Of a stretch of DNA of 33,465 bases, positions 1 to 7,930 are shown piece by piece. Each line of letters starts with the position of its first letter. The stretch's first letter is position 1. This DNA is from an uncultured Planctomycetaceae bacterium (GTDB lineage: Bacteria > Planctomycetota > Planctomycetia > Planctomycetales > Planctomycetaceae). The notes under the pieces were generated by a model that saw only the letters and a list, made by a program, of their open reading frames with translations, ran no database searches and had not been told where the DNA came from. A program made the position numbers and the translations under genes. The stretch covers positions 1-33,465 of the forward strand of contig CAIOTJ010000410.1 of NCBI GenBank assembly GCA_903861195.1. Direction: 5' to 3'.

Positions 1-633
1 GAACTGCTCGGCCTCGTCCATGTAGGCGGTGGAGACCAGCACGCTCATCTGGGGACGTTGCTCGCGGATCGAGTCGATGAGGGTCCAGAACTGCCGGCGC
101 GAGAGGGGATCGACGCCGGTGGTGGGTTCATCAAGGAGCAGCAGATCGGGATCGTGGACGAGGGCGCTGCAGAGGCCGACTTTCTGCTTCATTCCCCCCG
201 AGAGTTTCCCGACGGGTCGGTCGGGAAAGGGGGCGAGGCCGGTCGCCTTGAGCAGCCCGTTGATCCGCCGTTCGCGCTCGGCCCGGGGCTGGTCGAAGAG
301 GCGGGCGAAAAAGTCGATGTTCTCGAAGACGCTGAGTTCGAAATAGAGGTTTTTGCCCAGTCCCTGCGGCATGTAGGCGATCTGGGGACAGACTGCCCGG
401 AGGTGGGTGGGGTCTCCCAGCTCGCCACCCAGCACCCAGACCTGGCCCGACTGGATTTTGCGCGCCCCGGCGATCAAGCCCATGAGGGTCGATTTGCCGA
501 CACCATCGGGGCCGATCAGCCCGACCATTTTCCCGGCGGGAATTTCCAGCGCGACCGACTTGAGAGCGGCCACCTGCCCGTAGTGATGGGAAACTCCCTG
601 GATGCGGACCACCGCATCGCCCGTGTCACTCAT
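1..633 (-). CDS. rbbA: RbbA-type ABC transporter ATP-binding protein (5' part, cut by window edge)
   Basis: The first 211 codons of an ABC ATPase are present and the rest lies beyond the left edge. The nucleotide-binding domain is complete to the D-loop region: Walker [10 protein letters not shown] near residue 40, Q-loop [11 protein letters not shown], signature LSGGMKQK, and Walker [14 protein letters not shown]. The GPDGVGKS and [16 protein letters not shown] wording is typical of RbbA/YhiH, a protein of about 900 residues with two ATPase domains and a membrane domain, known as a ribosome-associated ATPase but also found in HlyD-linked export loci. The ATG at 633 has an AGGG Shine-Dalgarno sequence about 8 bases upstream. 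It lies 60 bases downstream of a HlyD-like adaptor gene, matching the yhiI-yhiH order known from enterics. RbbA versus a single-domain ABC ATPase cannot be settled without the missing part. Confidence 0.88.
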   Translation of the reverse strand, partial: MSDTGDAVVRIQGVSHHYGQVAALKSVALEIPAGKMVGLIGPDGVGKSTLMGLIAGARKIQSGQVWVLGGELGDPTHLRAVCPQIAYMPQGLGKNLYFELSVFENIDFFARLFDQPRAERERRINGLLKATGLAPFPDRPVGKLSGGMKQKVGLCSALVHDPDLLLLDEPTTGVDPLSRRQFWTLIDSIREQRPQMSVLVSTAYMDEAEQF

Positions 634-693
634 GTCTGCCACCCTGCCGTCTTCTCAAGCCAACTGCAATTCGACCTGCCAAGTGGGGCACGA

Positions 694-1818
694 TCATGGT
701 TGGGCTCCGGTGGGGGCGGGAGTGCTGGGTGTGGCCGCGGGCCCGGCGGGAGACTTCGCGGGATCGGAGGGAGCCGCGGTCTCTGCGGCCGGAGTGGCGG
801 AGGTGTCGGCGGCGGGTTGAACGTCGAGCGGGAAGCGCTTCTGCAGAAATTCGGGCCAGTCCACCGATTCATCGAGCCGCACGTAACCGACGCCGCGCAG
901 GCCGGTCTTGACCCGATCGATGTGGGGCAGAATCACCTCGGCGGGCAACTGCAGTTTGACGCGGAACATCAGCTTGTCCCGTTCGCTGCGGGTTTCGACC
1001 TGCTTGGGAGTGAACTGGGCTTCGGGGGAGATGAAGCTGACCTTGGCCCGGCCCGCGTAGGTGGGAGCGACATCGAGCACGAACCGGGCGTCGCTTCCCA
1101 GACGCAGCTTTGCGGCCTCTTGCGAGGGGAGGAAGATCTCCATGTAGATGTCGCTGAGGTCGAGCACGGTCAGCACTTTGCCTCCCGAACCGAGAACCAT
1201 GCCGGGCTCGGCCAACCGGTACAGCACCCGTCCCTGCACGGGGCTCTTAAGGGTCATGTCGGTGATCTGGGCCTCCTGGCGTTTGACTTCCGCCTCGGCG
1301 GCGAGGTGGGCCTGTTCGGCCGACCGCAGGCCCGCCTTGGCGACATTCACGGCGGCCTGGGACGAATCACGCCGGGCCCGGGCCTCATCGTAGTCCTGGT
1401 CGGCGATCGCCTTGTTGCGTTTGAGAGTCTCGGCCCGGGCGAAGCTCTTTTCCTGCAGGGTGTAGGTGGCTTCTTTCTGAACGACTTCGGCCGCAGCCCG
1501 CTCGACATCCTCGGCGGCTTTCAGTTGCTGGGCTTTGGACTTCTGCAGGTCGGCCTGCATCTCGATGCTGTCCATCACGCACAGCACCTCGTCGGGGGCG
1601 ACCAGTTTCCCCTCCTTCGCCAGGACCTGGTCGATGCGGCCGCTGTACTTGGTCGCGATGTCGACCTGCACCGCTTCGATGCGGCCATTTCCCCCCACGA
1701 TTCCGGCGGGAAGCTTGATCTTGGCCCGTTCCTGCCGCTGCCAGGCGGCCCAGCCCAGGAATGCCACCGCTCCCACCAGGAGCAGACGAACGAGGTTGTG
1801 CAGGATGTTGCTTTTCAT
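694..1818 (-). CDS. HlyD/YhiI-type periplasmic adaptor (membrane fusion protein)
   Basis: This 374-residue adaptor has one N-terminal membrane anchor (about residues 8-25). The first lipoyl half follows at about 45-85 (GRIEAVQVDIATKYSGRIDQ), then a long Ala/Glu/Lys-rich coiled-coil hairpin (about 86-205), the second lipoyl half (LKSPVQGRVLYRLAEPGMVL), a beta-barrel region and a low-complexity Ala/Pro tail after about residue 345. Proteins of this family link an inner-membrane ABC exporter to an outer-membrane channel. The RbbA-like ATPase begins 60 bases downstream, so the two probably form one export system; its permease and outer-membrane partner are not in the window. The ATG at 1818 has no clear Shine-Dalgarno sequence. 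The Ala/Pro tail is unusual for the family and may be a flexible extension. Confidence 0.9.
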   Translation of the reverse strand: MKSNILHNLVRLLLVGAVAFLGWAAWQRQERAKIKLPAGIVGGNGRIEAVQVDIATKYSGRIDQVLAKEGKLVAPDEVLCVMDSIEMQADLQKSKAQQLKAAEDVERAAAEVVQKEATYTLQEKSFARAETLKRNKAIADQDYDEARARRDSSQAAVNVAKAGLRSAEQAHLAAEAEVKRQEAQITDMTLKSPVQGRVLYRLAEPGMVLGSGGKVLTVLDLSDIYMEIFLPSQEAAKLRLGSDARFVLDVAPTYAGRAKVSFISPEAQFTPKQVETRSERDKLMFRVKLQLPAEVILPHIDRVKTGLRGVGYVRLDESVDWPEFLQKRFPLDVQPAADTSATPAAETAAPSDPAKSPAGPAATPSTPAPTGAQP

Positions 1819-2055
1819 GATTTGGTTCAGACAGGAACAGAGGGGAACCGACCGGCCCCGCCTGGTGTGGTCGCGACAAGAGTCGTGGTGAAGGTGGTGT
1901 TGTCAAAGGCCGGCGGCGGCTGATGGAACGGCCCGGTCCGTCCCGTTGGGCGATCAGGGGGAGGACGATCCCGCTGCCGGGTCCCGCTCTCCCCCCGCGG
2001 TTACAACGGGGGCCGTGGTCTCCAGTTCGCCGCCGCTGTGCGTGCTGGCAACTCG
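1819..2055. other. Intergenic gap with a hairpin and a weak -35-like box
   Basis: No gene is supported here. A hairpin pairs CCCCCG (1992-1997) with CGGGGG (2007-2012) around a 9-base loop, just past the stop of the thioredoxin-domain gene. It could weaken read-through but lacks a T-run. On the minus strand a TTGACA hexamer lies at 1901-1906, upstream of the adaptor gene, but no good -10 box follows at 16-18 bases, so I do not call a promoter. Confidence 0.35.
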
Positions 2056-3501
2056 CTATTCCTTCAACAGGGTTTCGATCATGGCTTCCAGGTCATGGGC
2101 GTTTTTCTCGCCGCTGCCCACACGGATCATCCGAATCACCCCTTGGCGGTCGATCAAGACCGCCTGCGGAATGCCGGTCACGCCGTATTGCTCCTGGAAG
2201 TCGCTCTCCTTCGCCACGATGGCGAAGGGGTGTTTCAGCTTGTGGTGCCCGGCGAACTGCTCCTGGGCGCGGCGTTCGTCTTCTTCCGAGAGGTCGGCCA
2301 CGCGTTCGGGGCGATTGGCGTCGGCATTCCAGCCGTACTGGTAGTACCGGGTCACCCCGATGATTTCGAGACCCTGGGGCCCGAATTTTTCGTGCCATTC
2401 CCGCAGGTGGGGGAAGGTGGCGATGCAGGGACCACACCAGACCGCCCAGAAGTCGAGCAGCACGACCTTTCCGGCGAGTTTCTCGCCGGTCAAGCCTGCG
2501 CCATTCGACCAGGCGGCCGCCTCGAGGGGGATGGCGGGCTGACCGATGAGCCGGGCCCGCTTCTTTTCAGCCGCCACCATCTGCTTGAGAGAATTAAGCC
2601 CGCGGGAGGCGTTATTGAGGGCGGCGATGGCGGCCCCGTCCTGACCCTTGAGCTGTTCCAGTTGGTCACTGAAGGCGGCAATCATCTGCTCGGCCCCGTC
2701 GGGATCGGACTGGGCCTTTTCGCGGATGGCGCGCGACTCCTGGCTGAGGAACAGCGAAATCAACTGCGCGTTCCCCGGATGCTTGTGAACCTGCTGCTGG
2801 ACGAAATCCCGCTGGCGGGCCCGACGTTGGGTGGCCCGCTCCGGGTCGGAGTCTCCCAGCATGTTGAGCGACAATTCCTCGGCTCCCACCGCCCGCAGAA
2901 CCCGTTCCACCACCTCGGGCTGGGCTTCGAGCCGGGCCTTTGCTTCAGTCAATTCCTGTTCGATCAGTTGCCGCGCCTGGTCTTGCTCACCGCCGAAATA
3001 GAGCACCTGGCCGAGATTGTTTCGCAACTGGCCCAAGATGAGTGAGTCGGCGGGGGTCTCGCTCGCGGCGACCCGCTGACCAACCGCCTCGACGCTGGCC
3101 TCGAGCAGTTCGCGGTTCTTCGGGACGTTGCGGGCCTGCTGCAGTCCCGACGAGGCCATCATGATGGCCTGCATCAACTCCGTTCCCTCGGCCTTCTCCT
3201 CGCGGTACTTCTGAAGCACGGTCGCATGATTCGCGACAGCGTGTCCGGCGGCCGCCTCCCACTTCGCCTTGCCGGCCAGCAGGCGGAACAACTGGGGGCG
3301 CAGCACCTGCAGTTCTTCGGCCTCGGGATGGGCCTTCAGCAACTCCTGGAATTTGGCTTCGGCCAGATCGACGCTTTCGGCCGAAGGAGTCTTTTCCTTG
3401 AGGATCTCGCGGATTTGCTCGACCCCGTCCTGGAGCTCCTGACCCAGACCGGTCGCCACCAGCACCAACACCAACAGCCACGCCACTGAAAACCGCCTCA
3501 T
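2056..3501 (-). CDS. Secreted TlpA/thioredoxin-domain protein with long helical N-terminal region
   Basis: This is a 481-residue protein. A signal peptide (MRRFSVAWLLVLVLVATGLG) is followed by about 310 residues of Ala/Glu/Gln-rich helices, then a C-terminal TlpA-like thioredoxin domain with the redox motif WCGPC at residues 355-359 and the cis-proline segment GVTGIPQAVLID. Such proteins act as thiol-disulfide oxidoreductases outside the cytoplasm. The helical part resembles tetratricopeptide-like or coiled-coil packing but shows no repeat I can name. The open frame extends 30 codons upstream, but the ATG at 3501 is preferred because it begins the signal peptide and has GGAG 9 bases upstream. 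It is probably co-transcribed with the dehydratase gene 112 bases upstream. The thioredoxin domain is certain; the partner is unknown. Confidence 0.88.
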   Translation of the reverse strand: MRRFSVAWLLVLVLVATGLGQELQDGVEQIREILKEKTPSAESVDLAEAKFQELLKAHPEAEELQVLRPQLFRLLAGKAKWEAAAGHAVANHATVLQKYREEKAEGTELMQAIMMASSGLQQARNVPKNRELLEASVEAVGQRVAASETPADSLILGQLRNNLGQVLYFGGEQDQARQLIEQELTEAKARLEAQPEVVERVLRAVGAEELSLNMLGDSDPERATQRRARQRDFVQQQVHKHPGNAQLISLFLSQESRAIREKAQSDPDGAEQMIAAFSDQLEQLKGQDGAAIAALNNASRGLNSLKQMVAAEKKRARLIGQPAIPLEAAAWSNGAGLTGEKLAGKVVLLDFWAVWCGPCIATFPHLREWHEKFGPQGLEIIGVTRYYQYGWNADANRPERVADLSEEDERRAQEQFAGHHKLKHPFAIVAKESDFQEQYGVTGIPQAVLIDRQGVIRMIRVGSGEKNAHDLEAMIETLLKE

Positions 3502-3613
3502 GATGCCAGACTCCGGAACCGTGTACAAAACTTGTGGGCCGTCCAACCGGTCCACGCCATCATCATGCCGTCCGGCGTTGCAAAACGCCACAAACCGCGC
3601 CGGCCACCGTCAC

Positions 3614-4780
3614 TCACTCGATGACCACCGCTGGCGGACCAAACGAGGCTTCCAGGGGGCGGACCCCCAGCCCGGGGGCCGTTCCCGCCGCCAGCCGCCC
3701 CTGTTGCCGTTGGGGGGCCCCGTCGGCAATCGAGCGGGTGACGTAACTGTTGAAATCGGTGGCGGCGAAGAGCAGCTCGGTGGGGGTGCTGTGCGCCAGG
3801 TGGGCGATGGCCGCCGTCACGATGTCTCCCCCCCAGCTGTCCTCCACGATCATCGCGATCCCCAGTGAGGCACAGAGATCGCGTGCCTGGCGGGCCTTGG
3901 TCAGCCCGCCGAACTTGCTGATTTTGATGTTGACCATGTCCATCGCCAGATCGGCCCGGCCACGCAGGATCACATCGAGCGAATCGATGACCTCATCGAG
4001 TACGAAGGGGTGATTGGTCTGCCGTCGGATCGACAGGCATTCCTCATAAGTCGCGCACGGCTGCTCGATGTAGACATCGATGTCGGCCACCCCGCGGACC
4101 ACACGCATCGCGTCGTGCATCCGCCAGCCAGTGTTGGCGTCGGCATCGAGGCGGTCGCCCGGGTGCAGTTCGGCCGACACCGCCCGGATGCGGGCGATGT
4201 CGTCCAGTGCGTCGGCTCCCACCTTGAGCTGGAACCGGCGGTAGCCCTCGGCGCGATAACCGGCCACCTTGGCCGCCATCGCTGCGGGAGATTCCTGGGA
4301 AATGGCCCGATAGAGGGTGATGTCGTCGCCATAGCGGCCCCCCAGCAGCAGGCAGAGTGGGGTGTTCGCCCATTGGCCCAGCAGGTCCCAGCAGGCCATG
4401 TCGACCGCCGACTTCACATATGGATGCCCCTTGAGCACGGCATCCATCCGGCGGTTGAGTTTGTCGAGTTCCCGCGGGTCACATCCCAGCAGGTGAGGCC
4501 CCAGTTCGACCAGCCCCGCCCGGACCCCCGCCGCATACGCGGGCAGATAAGCCGGCCCCAACGGACAGACCTCTCCCCAGCCCACCCGGCCGCAGTCGGT
4601 CTCGACCTTCACCACCGTGCTGTCGAACACGGTGACCGACTTACCTCCCGACCACTTGTAATCCCCCTCAAGCAGGGGGAGTTCGACACGGTACGCCGAG
4701 ATTCTGCCGATTCGCACGCTGTCACGTTCTTTCTGTTGGTCAGGCTGGTTCTGTTGGTGAGTCTGCCGGCTGTGGTTCAT
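3614..4780 (-). CDS. Mandelate racemase/muconate lactonizing enzyme family dehydratase (enolase superfamily)
   Basis: This 388-residue enolase-superfamily enzyme has a capping domain (about residues 22-145, with the SGGKSVTVFDSTVVKVE segment) and a TIM barrel. Likely catalytic and metal residues are visible: K186 in RFQLKVGAD, D214 in LDADANTGW, E239 in YIEQP, D262 in VLDEVID, and K286/K289 in NIKISKFGG. A lysine on each face fits racemases and the cis-3-hydroxy-L-proline dehydratase group, which is my best guess at subfamily; substrate cannot be read from sequence. The first 21 residues are Gln-rich, come from a short repeated stretch of DNA and do not belong to the family fold. The GTG at 4717 (VRIGRISAYRVELP) may be the true start. 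Neither start has a strong Shine-Dalgarno sequence. Confidence 0.88.
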   Translation of the reverse strand: MNHSRQTHQQNQPDQQKERDSVRIGRISAYRVELPLLEGDYKWSGGKSVTVFDSTVVKVETDCGRVGWGEVCPLGPAYLPAYAAGVRAGLVELGPHLLGCDPRELDKLNRRMDAVLKGHPYVKSAVDMACWDLLGQWANTPLCLLLGGRYGDDITLYRAISQESPAAMAAKVAGYRAEGYRRFQLKVGADALDDIARIRAVSAELHPGDRLDADANTGWRMHDAMRVVRGVADIDVYIEQPCATYEECLSIRRQTNHPFVLDEVIDSLDVILRGRADLAMDMVNIKISKFGGLTKARQARDLCASLGIAMIVEDSWGGDIVTAAIAHLAHSTPTELLFAATDFNSYVTRSIADGAPQRQQGRLAAGTAPGLGVRPLEASFGPPAVVIE

Positions 4781-4826
4781 TCCGCCCGGTGGGCGGGGGG
4801 CGGAATGGTCGTCCCGCCAACGGTGT

Positions 4827-5507
4827 TCAGTTCGCCGGGGTGTCCCGGTTGGAAAACCGGATGTCCGAGATCAGATCATCAAGGGCCGACAGCACCAGCT
4901 CGCGCTGCGCCGCGGGGCCCTGGCCACTGGCGAAAAAGGTCCACCCATCCCCCCGCTCGACGATCACATGCACCATTCGCCAGGGCTGACCGTCGAGGTC
5001 GTAGCCCAATTCCACGGCGGTTCGACCCGCCAGGGTGCGGGTACCCACCAGGGTCTGGTCGGGAGTGGCCAGTTCTTCGAGGGTCGGGCAATCGGCCGCC
5101 CGGACCGGGCCCTGGATCCACAGCCGCGATTCGTCGGGCCCCACGAGGTCGAACGGGGGGGGAAAGACCGGGCTCGATTCCAGTGCGAACTGCCGGGGCC
5201 AACGGACCGAAAACAATTCGCACTCGATCCGCCAGCCTTCGTCCGCGGGGGGAAACGTCAGCTCGGGCCGCAGCTCGGGAGTCAGCACATCCACGACGCC
5301 GCGGGCGATAATGGTCCCCCGCACCCGGCGGATCGTGGCGGTCCCTTCGGCGGGAAGCGTGACCACAATCGTCCGGTTGCCCCAGACCCCGGTGTGCTGC
5401 ACCAGCAGGCTGCGGGGATCTTCCAGCAGTTGTTCACAGCGGTAGGGAGTGAGTGGGATCAGCCGGCGGCCAAACCCCGAGACCCACGCCAATACGTTTC
5501 CAGACAT
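4827..5507 (-). CDS. Hypothetical protein, possibly Mog1/PsbP-like fold
   Basis: This 226-residue protein has no family I can name with confidence. The ATG at 5507 is chosen because GGGAG lies 7 bases upstream; a TTG directly before it is less likely. There is no signal peptide or membrane segment. The C-terminal half (GRTAVELGYDLDGQPWRMVH, then a strand, FFASGQGP and a final helix LVLSALDDLISDIRF) has the strand-turn-helix pattern of DcrB, LpqN and Mog1/PsbP-like proteins. That is an impression only. It sits 64 bases downstream of purN and 46 bases upstream of the dehydratase gene, so it is probably in the same transcript. Gene confidence is good; function is unknown. Confidence 0.7.
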   Translation of the reverse strand: MSGNVLAWVSGFGRRLIPLTPYRCEQLLEDPRSLLVQHTGVWGNRTIVVTLPAEGTATIRRVRGTIIARGVVDVLTPELRPELTFPPADEGWRIECELFSVRWPRQFALESSPVFPPPFDLVGPDESRLWIQGPVRAADCPTLEELATPDQTLVGTRTLAGRTAVELGYDLDGQPWRMVHVIVERGDGWTFFASGQGPAAQRELVLSALDDLISDIRFSNRDTPAN

Positions 5508-5574
5508 CAATCAGTCTCCCGTCGTGGTTCAGCCCGCCCGGATTCAACCGGGCCCGCGTCGAACCGGTACCGTC

Positions 5575-6237
5575 TCACCCCGGGGCTGGCAGGGTGACCA
5601 CACGGCGCTCGCGAATCTCCAGCCGCCCGGCGGCGAACAGGCGGATCGCCTCGGGGTAGACGCTGCATTCGGCCTCGAAGACCCTGGCGGCGAGGGTCTC
5701 GGGGGTGTCGGCATCGAGCACCGGCACCGCCTGTTGCAGGATGATGGGGCCCTGGTCGTAATGGTTGTCGGCGAAGTGCACAGTGCAGCCGCTCAGCTTG
5801 CAGCCCCGCATTAAAACCGCCTCATGGACGTGGTGCCCATAGAACCCGTGCCCGCAAAATGCCGGGATGAGAGCCGGGTGAATGTTCATCACCCGGCCCA
5901 GGAAATCGTCGGGAATTTCGATCAGCGAAAGGAATCCCGCGAGGGTCACCAGATCGACCTGGGCGGTGCGCAGCGTGTCGAAGATCGCCTTGGAGAAACT
6001 GGCCACGTCCGGGAAGGCGCGGCGCTCAATGACCTCGCAGCGCAGGTCGCGGGAGCGGGAGCGTTCGACTCCCCGGCAATCTCCCCGGCTGGCGATGACG
6101 ACGGGAACTTCGGCCGCCAACTCGCCGCGGTGCATCGCCTCCAGAAAATTCAGCAGGGTGGTTCCACCGCCGGAGATCAAGACCCCCAGGCGAACCGGAC
6201 GGGGCAGGGGGGATGCCAACGGTCGCAGCACCATCAT
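5575..6237 (-). CDS. purN: Phosphoribosylglycinamide formyltransferase
   Basis: PurN transfers a formyl group from 10-formyltetrahydrofolate to glycinamide ribonucleotide, the third step of purine synthesis in the cytoplasm. The 220-residue protein has the N-terminal nucleotide-binding strand and loop (RLGVLISGGGTTLLNFL) and the catalytic triad of the family: N118 and H120 in MNIHPALIPAF and D161 in NHYDQGPI. Between these lies a Gly/His-rich loop (CGHGFYGHHVHEAVL) longer than in the E. coli enzyme. Its ATG overlaps the stop codon of the upstream membrane-protein gene in an ATGA, so translation is probably coupled. A second ATG follows immediately. No purine riboswitch is visible. Confidence 0.95.
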   Translation of the reverse strand: MMVLRPLASPLPRPVRLGVLISGGGTTLLNFLEAMHRGELAAEVPVVIASRGDCRGVERSRSRDLRCEVIERRAFPDVASFSKAIFDTLRTAQVDLVTLAGFLSLIEIPDDFLGRVMNIHPALIPAFCGHGFYGHHVHEAVLMRGCKLSGCTVHFADNHYDQGPIILQQAVPVLDADTPETLAARVFEAECSVYPEAIRLFAAGRLEIRERRVVTLPAPG

Positions 6238-7226
6238 GAATTTGGTCCGTTGTGGGTATGGGAAAGATGATCGAGGGCCTGGCGGATTTCGGCCTCCGAG
6301 GGGGGCGGCTCAGCGGACAACCCGCGGATTTGCCGCAGCACCGCCCGCTCTTGCCGCCGCTGACGAAGGAACAGAGCCAACGTTCCCGCCCCCAGGCAGA
6401 TGGCCCCCAGAAGTGCCCCCGTTCCCAGCCGCTGCCACCATGGGGGGCTGACGCGCGGGGGGTTCCATTCCAGCTGGCCCGCCAGAATCAGGGGAGCCGA
6501 CCAGCGTCCTGTTTCGGTCTCGGCCCGATAGGTCCAGAGCTTATAGAAGTAGCCGGTCACGGTGATGAAGTCGGTGGGGCGGCGCGGTTCCGGTCGCGGC
6601 AGGTTCGGGGGAATCCCGGTGCAGACCACGACGTAAGGAAACTGCGTCGAATCTTCGGTGAAGAGATGGACCTGATAGAGCTGGGTCAGTCCGAGTTCGT
6701 TCTCCTCGGCCTCCATCGGGGTGAGATCGCGGATGTAGCCGCGCAGGGTGACCGGTTGGCCGCGCCAGCTGTCGGGACGGGTCACCAGATCATAGAACAG
6801 ACGGAACTGACGTTTGCGGTTGGTGCGGTCGGCGTGAAAATCCTGGTCGGCTGCCGTGAGGTTCTGGGCGGCGGCCAGTTTCTGCTCGGCCAGGTCCTCC
6901 CGGGCGCGGGCCAGGATCTGGTAATAGCTGCCGTGTTCGTCCGGACTGAACCCACTGGTGAGGTCACTGATGCCATGGAGCCATTCGGCGGGAATGGAGA
7001 CCGGGTGCTGGGGGAGTTCGAGCGGTGGCCGGGGGGGCTTGCGGGAAGCCGCTTGCCCCATCGCGGGCGAGGTCCACGCCACAGACCAAGTCCACGCCAG
7101 AGTCCAAGAGGTCAGGAACCCGATGGTCAGCGTCCAGCCCGGCCAAACGTACCACAGGGGGCATGAAGATCGTCTGCTGCCCCTGCCGGTCTCCCGAGGC
7201 CGTTCGCAGAAACTGGAGTTTGGCAC
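6234..7226 (-). CDS. Membrane protein with OB-fold-like domain, function unknown
   Basis: This 330-residue protein starts at a GTG (7226), the only in-frame start that keeps the hydrophobic export segment (about residues 32-58). A helical stretch follows (SYYQILARAREDLAEQKLAA), then a beta-rich region (about 140-265) with strands such as PVTLRGYIRDLTPM, FPYVVVCTGIPP and DFITVTGYFYKLWTY that looks like an OB-type barrel. A second membrane helix (GTGALLGAICLGAGTLALFL) and a basic cytoplasmic tail end the protein. It overlaps purN by four bases. A tail predicted to reach the cytoplasm and tight coupling to a cytosolic enzyme are odd together; the overlap may be only genomic economy. No family is recognised. 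Confidence 0.75.
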   Translation of the reverse strand: MPNSSFCERPRETGRGSRRSSCPLWYVWPGWTLTIGFLTSWTLAWTWSVAWTSPAMGQAASRKPPRPPLELPQHPVSIPAEWLHGISDLTSGFSPDEHGSYYQILARAREDLAEQKLAAAQNLTAADQDFHADRTNRKRQFRLFYDLVTRPDSWRGQPVTLRGYIRDLTPMEAEENELGLTQLYQVHLFTEDSTQFPYVVVCTGIPPNLPRPEPRRPTDFITVTGYFYKLWTYRAETETGRWSAPLILAGQLEWNPPRVSPPWWQRLGTGALLGAICLGAGTLALFLRQRRQERAVLRQIRGLSAEPPPSEAEIRQALDHLSHTHNGPNS

Positions 7227-7365
7227 CGGTGGAAATCTTTCAGAAGCCAGTGAACTGGACAGCGGACGGCCTCATTTTGGCGTCTGCCCCGGTTCCTGTC
7301 GAGCATCGCTGGTCGAATCTCCTTGTCGCACAGCGAGTTGCGCCAAACTGTGCCGCCAGCCGAGA

Positions 7366-7393
7366 TTGACAGCCCCCACCCCATCCTTATAAT
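7366..7393 (+). promoter_or_regulatory. Sigma-70-type promoter of trxA
   Basis: A perfect -35 box TTGACA (7366-7371) and a perfect -10 box TATAAT (7388-7393) are separated by 16 bases. Start of transcription is expected near 7400, giving a leader of about 70 bases before trxA. It is by far the best consensus promoter in the window and fits strong constitutive expression of a housekeeping thioredoxin. Confidence 0.85.
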
Positions 7394-7468
7394 TCCGCAG
7401 TCATTCCAGGACTCCATCGCGGAATTCCTGATTCGTGCGACCCTTGTTTTACCCAGGACCGAACAATC

Positions 7469-7798
7469 ATGGCGGGCGGCAGCACCAAGACCTTTACCGA
7501 CGCGAACTTCGAGCAGGAAGTGCTCAAGAGCGACATTCCCGTCCTGGTGGACTTTTGGGCTCCGTGGTGCGGTCCCTGCATGCGGTTGGGCCCGACAATT
7601 GACGCCCTGGCCACCGAGTTCGATGGCCAGATCAAGATCGGCAAGATGAACACCGATGAAAATCAGGATAACGCCATCAAGTACGGCATCAACAGCATTC
7701 CGGCCCTGTTGATTTTCAAGGGGGGGGAAGTGGTCGACAAGATGGTTGGAGCCCACCCCAAAGACAAAATTGCCGGCGTTTTGAAGGCCCAGGTCTGA
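7469..7798 (+). CDS. trxA: Thioredoxin
   Basis: This is a 109-residue cytoplasmic thioredoxin of normal length. The active site WCGPC is at residues 33-37 after the conserved strand VLVDFWAP. The cis-proline is P78 in GINSIPALLIF, and the C-terminal helix is intact. It reduces protein disulfides and is itself reduced by thioredoxin reductase, which is not in the window. AGGA lies 11 bases before the ATG, and a consensus promoter lies about 75 bases upstream. It is divergent from the purN-linked membrane gene and precedes the coiled-coil gene by 132 bases. The residues after the active site (MRLGP instead of the common KMIAP) are a small variation. Confidence 0.97.
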   Translation: MAGGSTKTFTDANFEQEVLKSDIPVLVDFWAPWCGPCMRLGPTIDALATEFDGQIKIGKMNTDENQDNAIKYGINSIPALLIFKGGEVVDKMVGAHPKDKIAGVLKAQV

Positions 7799-7930
7799 GC
7801 CCCGCCTGAATCGCCCCCGCGCCCCTCGGGTCGAGAAACCGATTGTCCCGGGCGGCCCGCGCGAGTGGCTCACCTCCACGTTGGTCTGAACGCCAGCGTG
7901 GAGGATCCGTCCAGGGAAAGGAATCCCGGA

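Noticed and set aside
58-1923. 621-residue open frame on the plus strand
   Set aside because: It runs antisense to the ABC ATPase and HlyD genes, which have clear motifs. The Gly/His/Leu-rich translation is a high-GC shadow.
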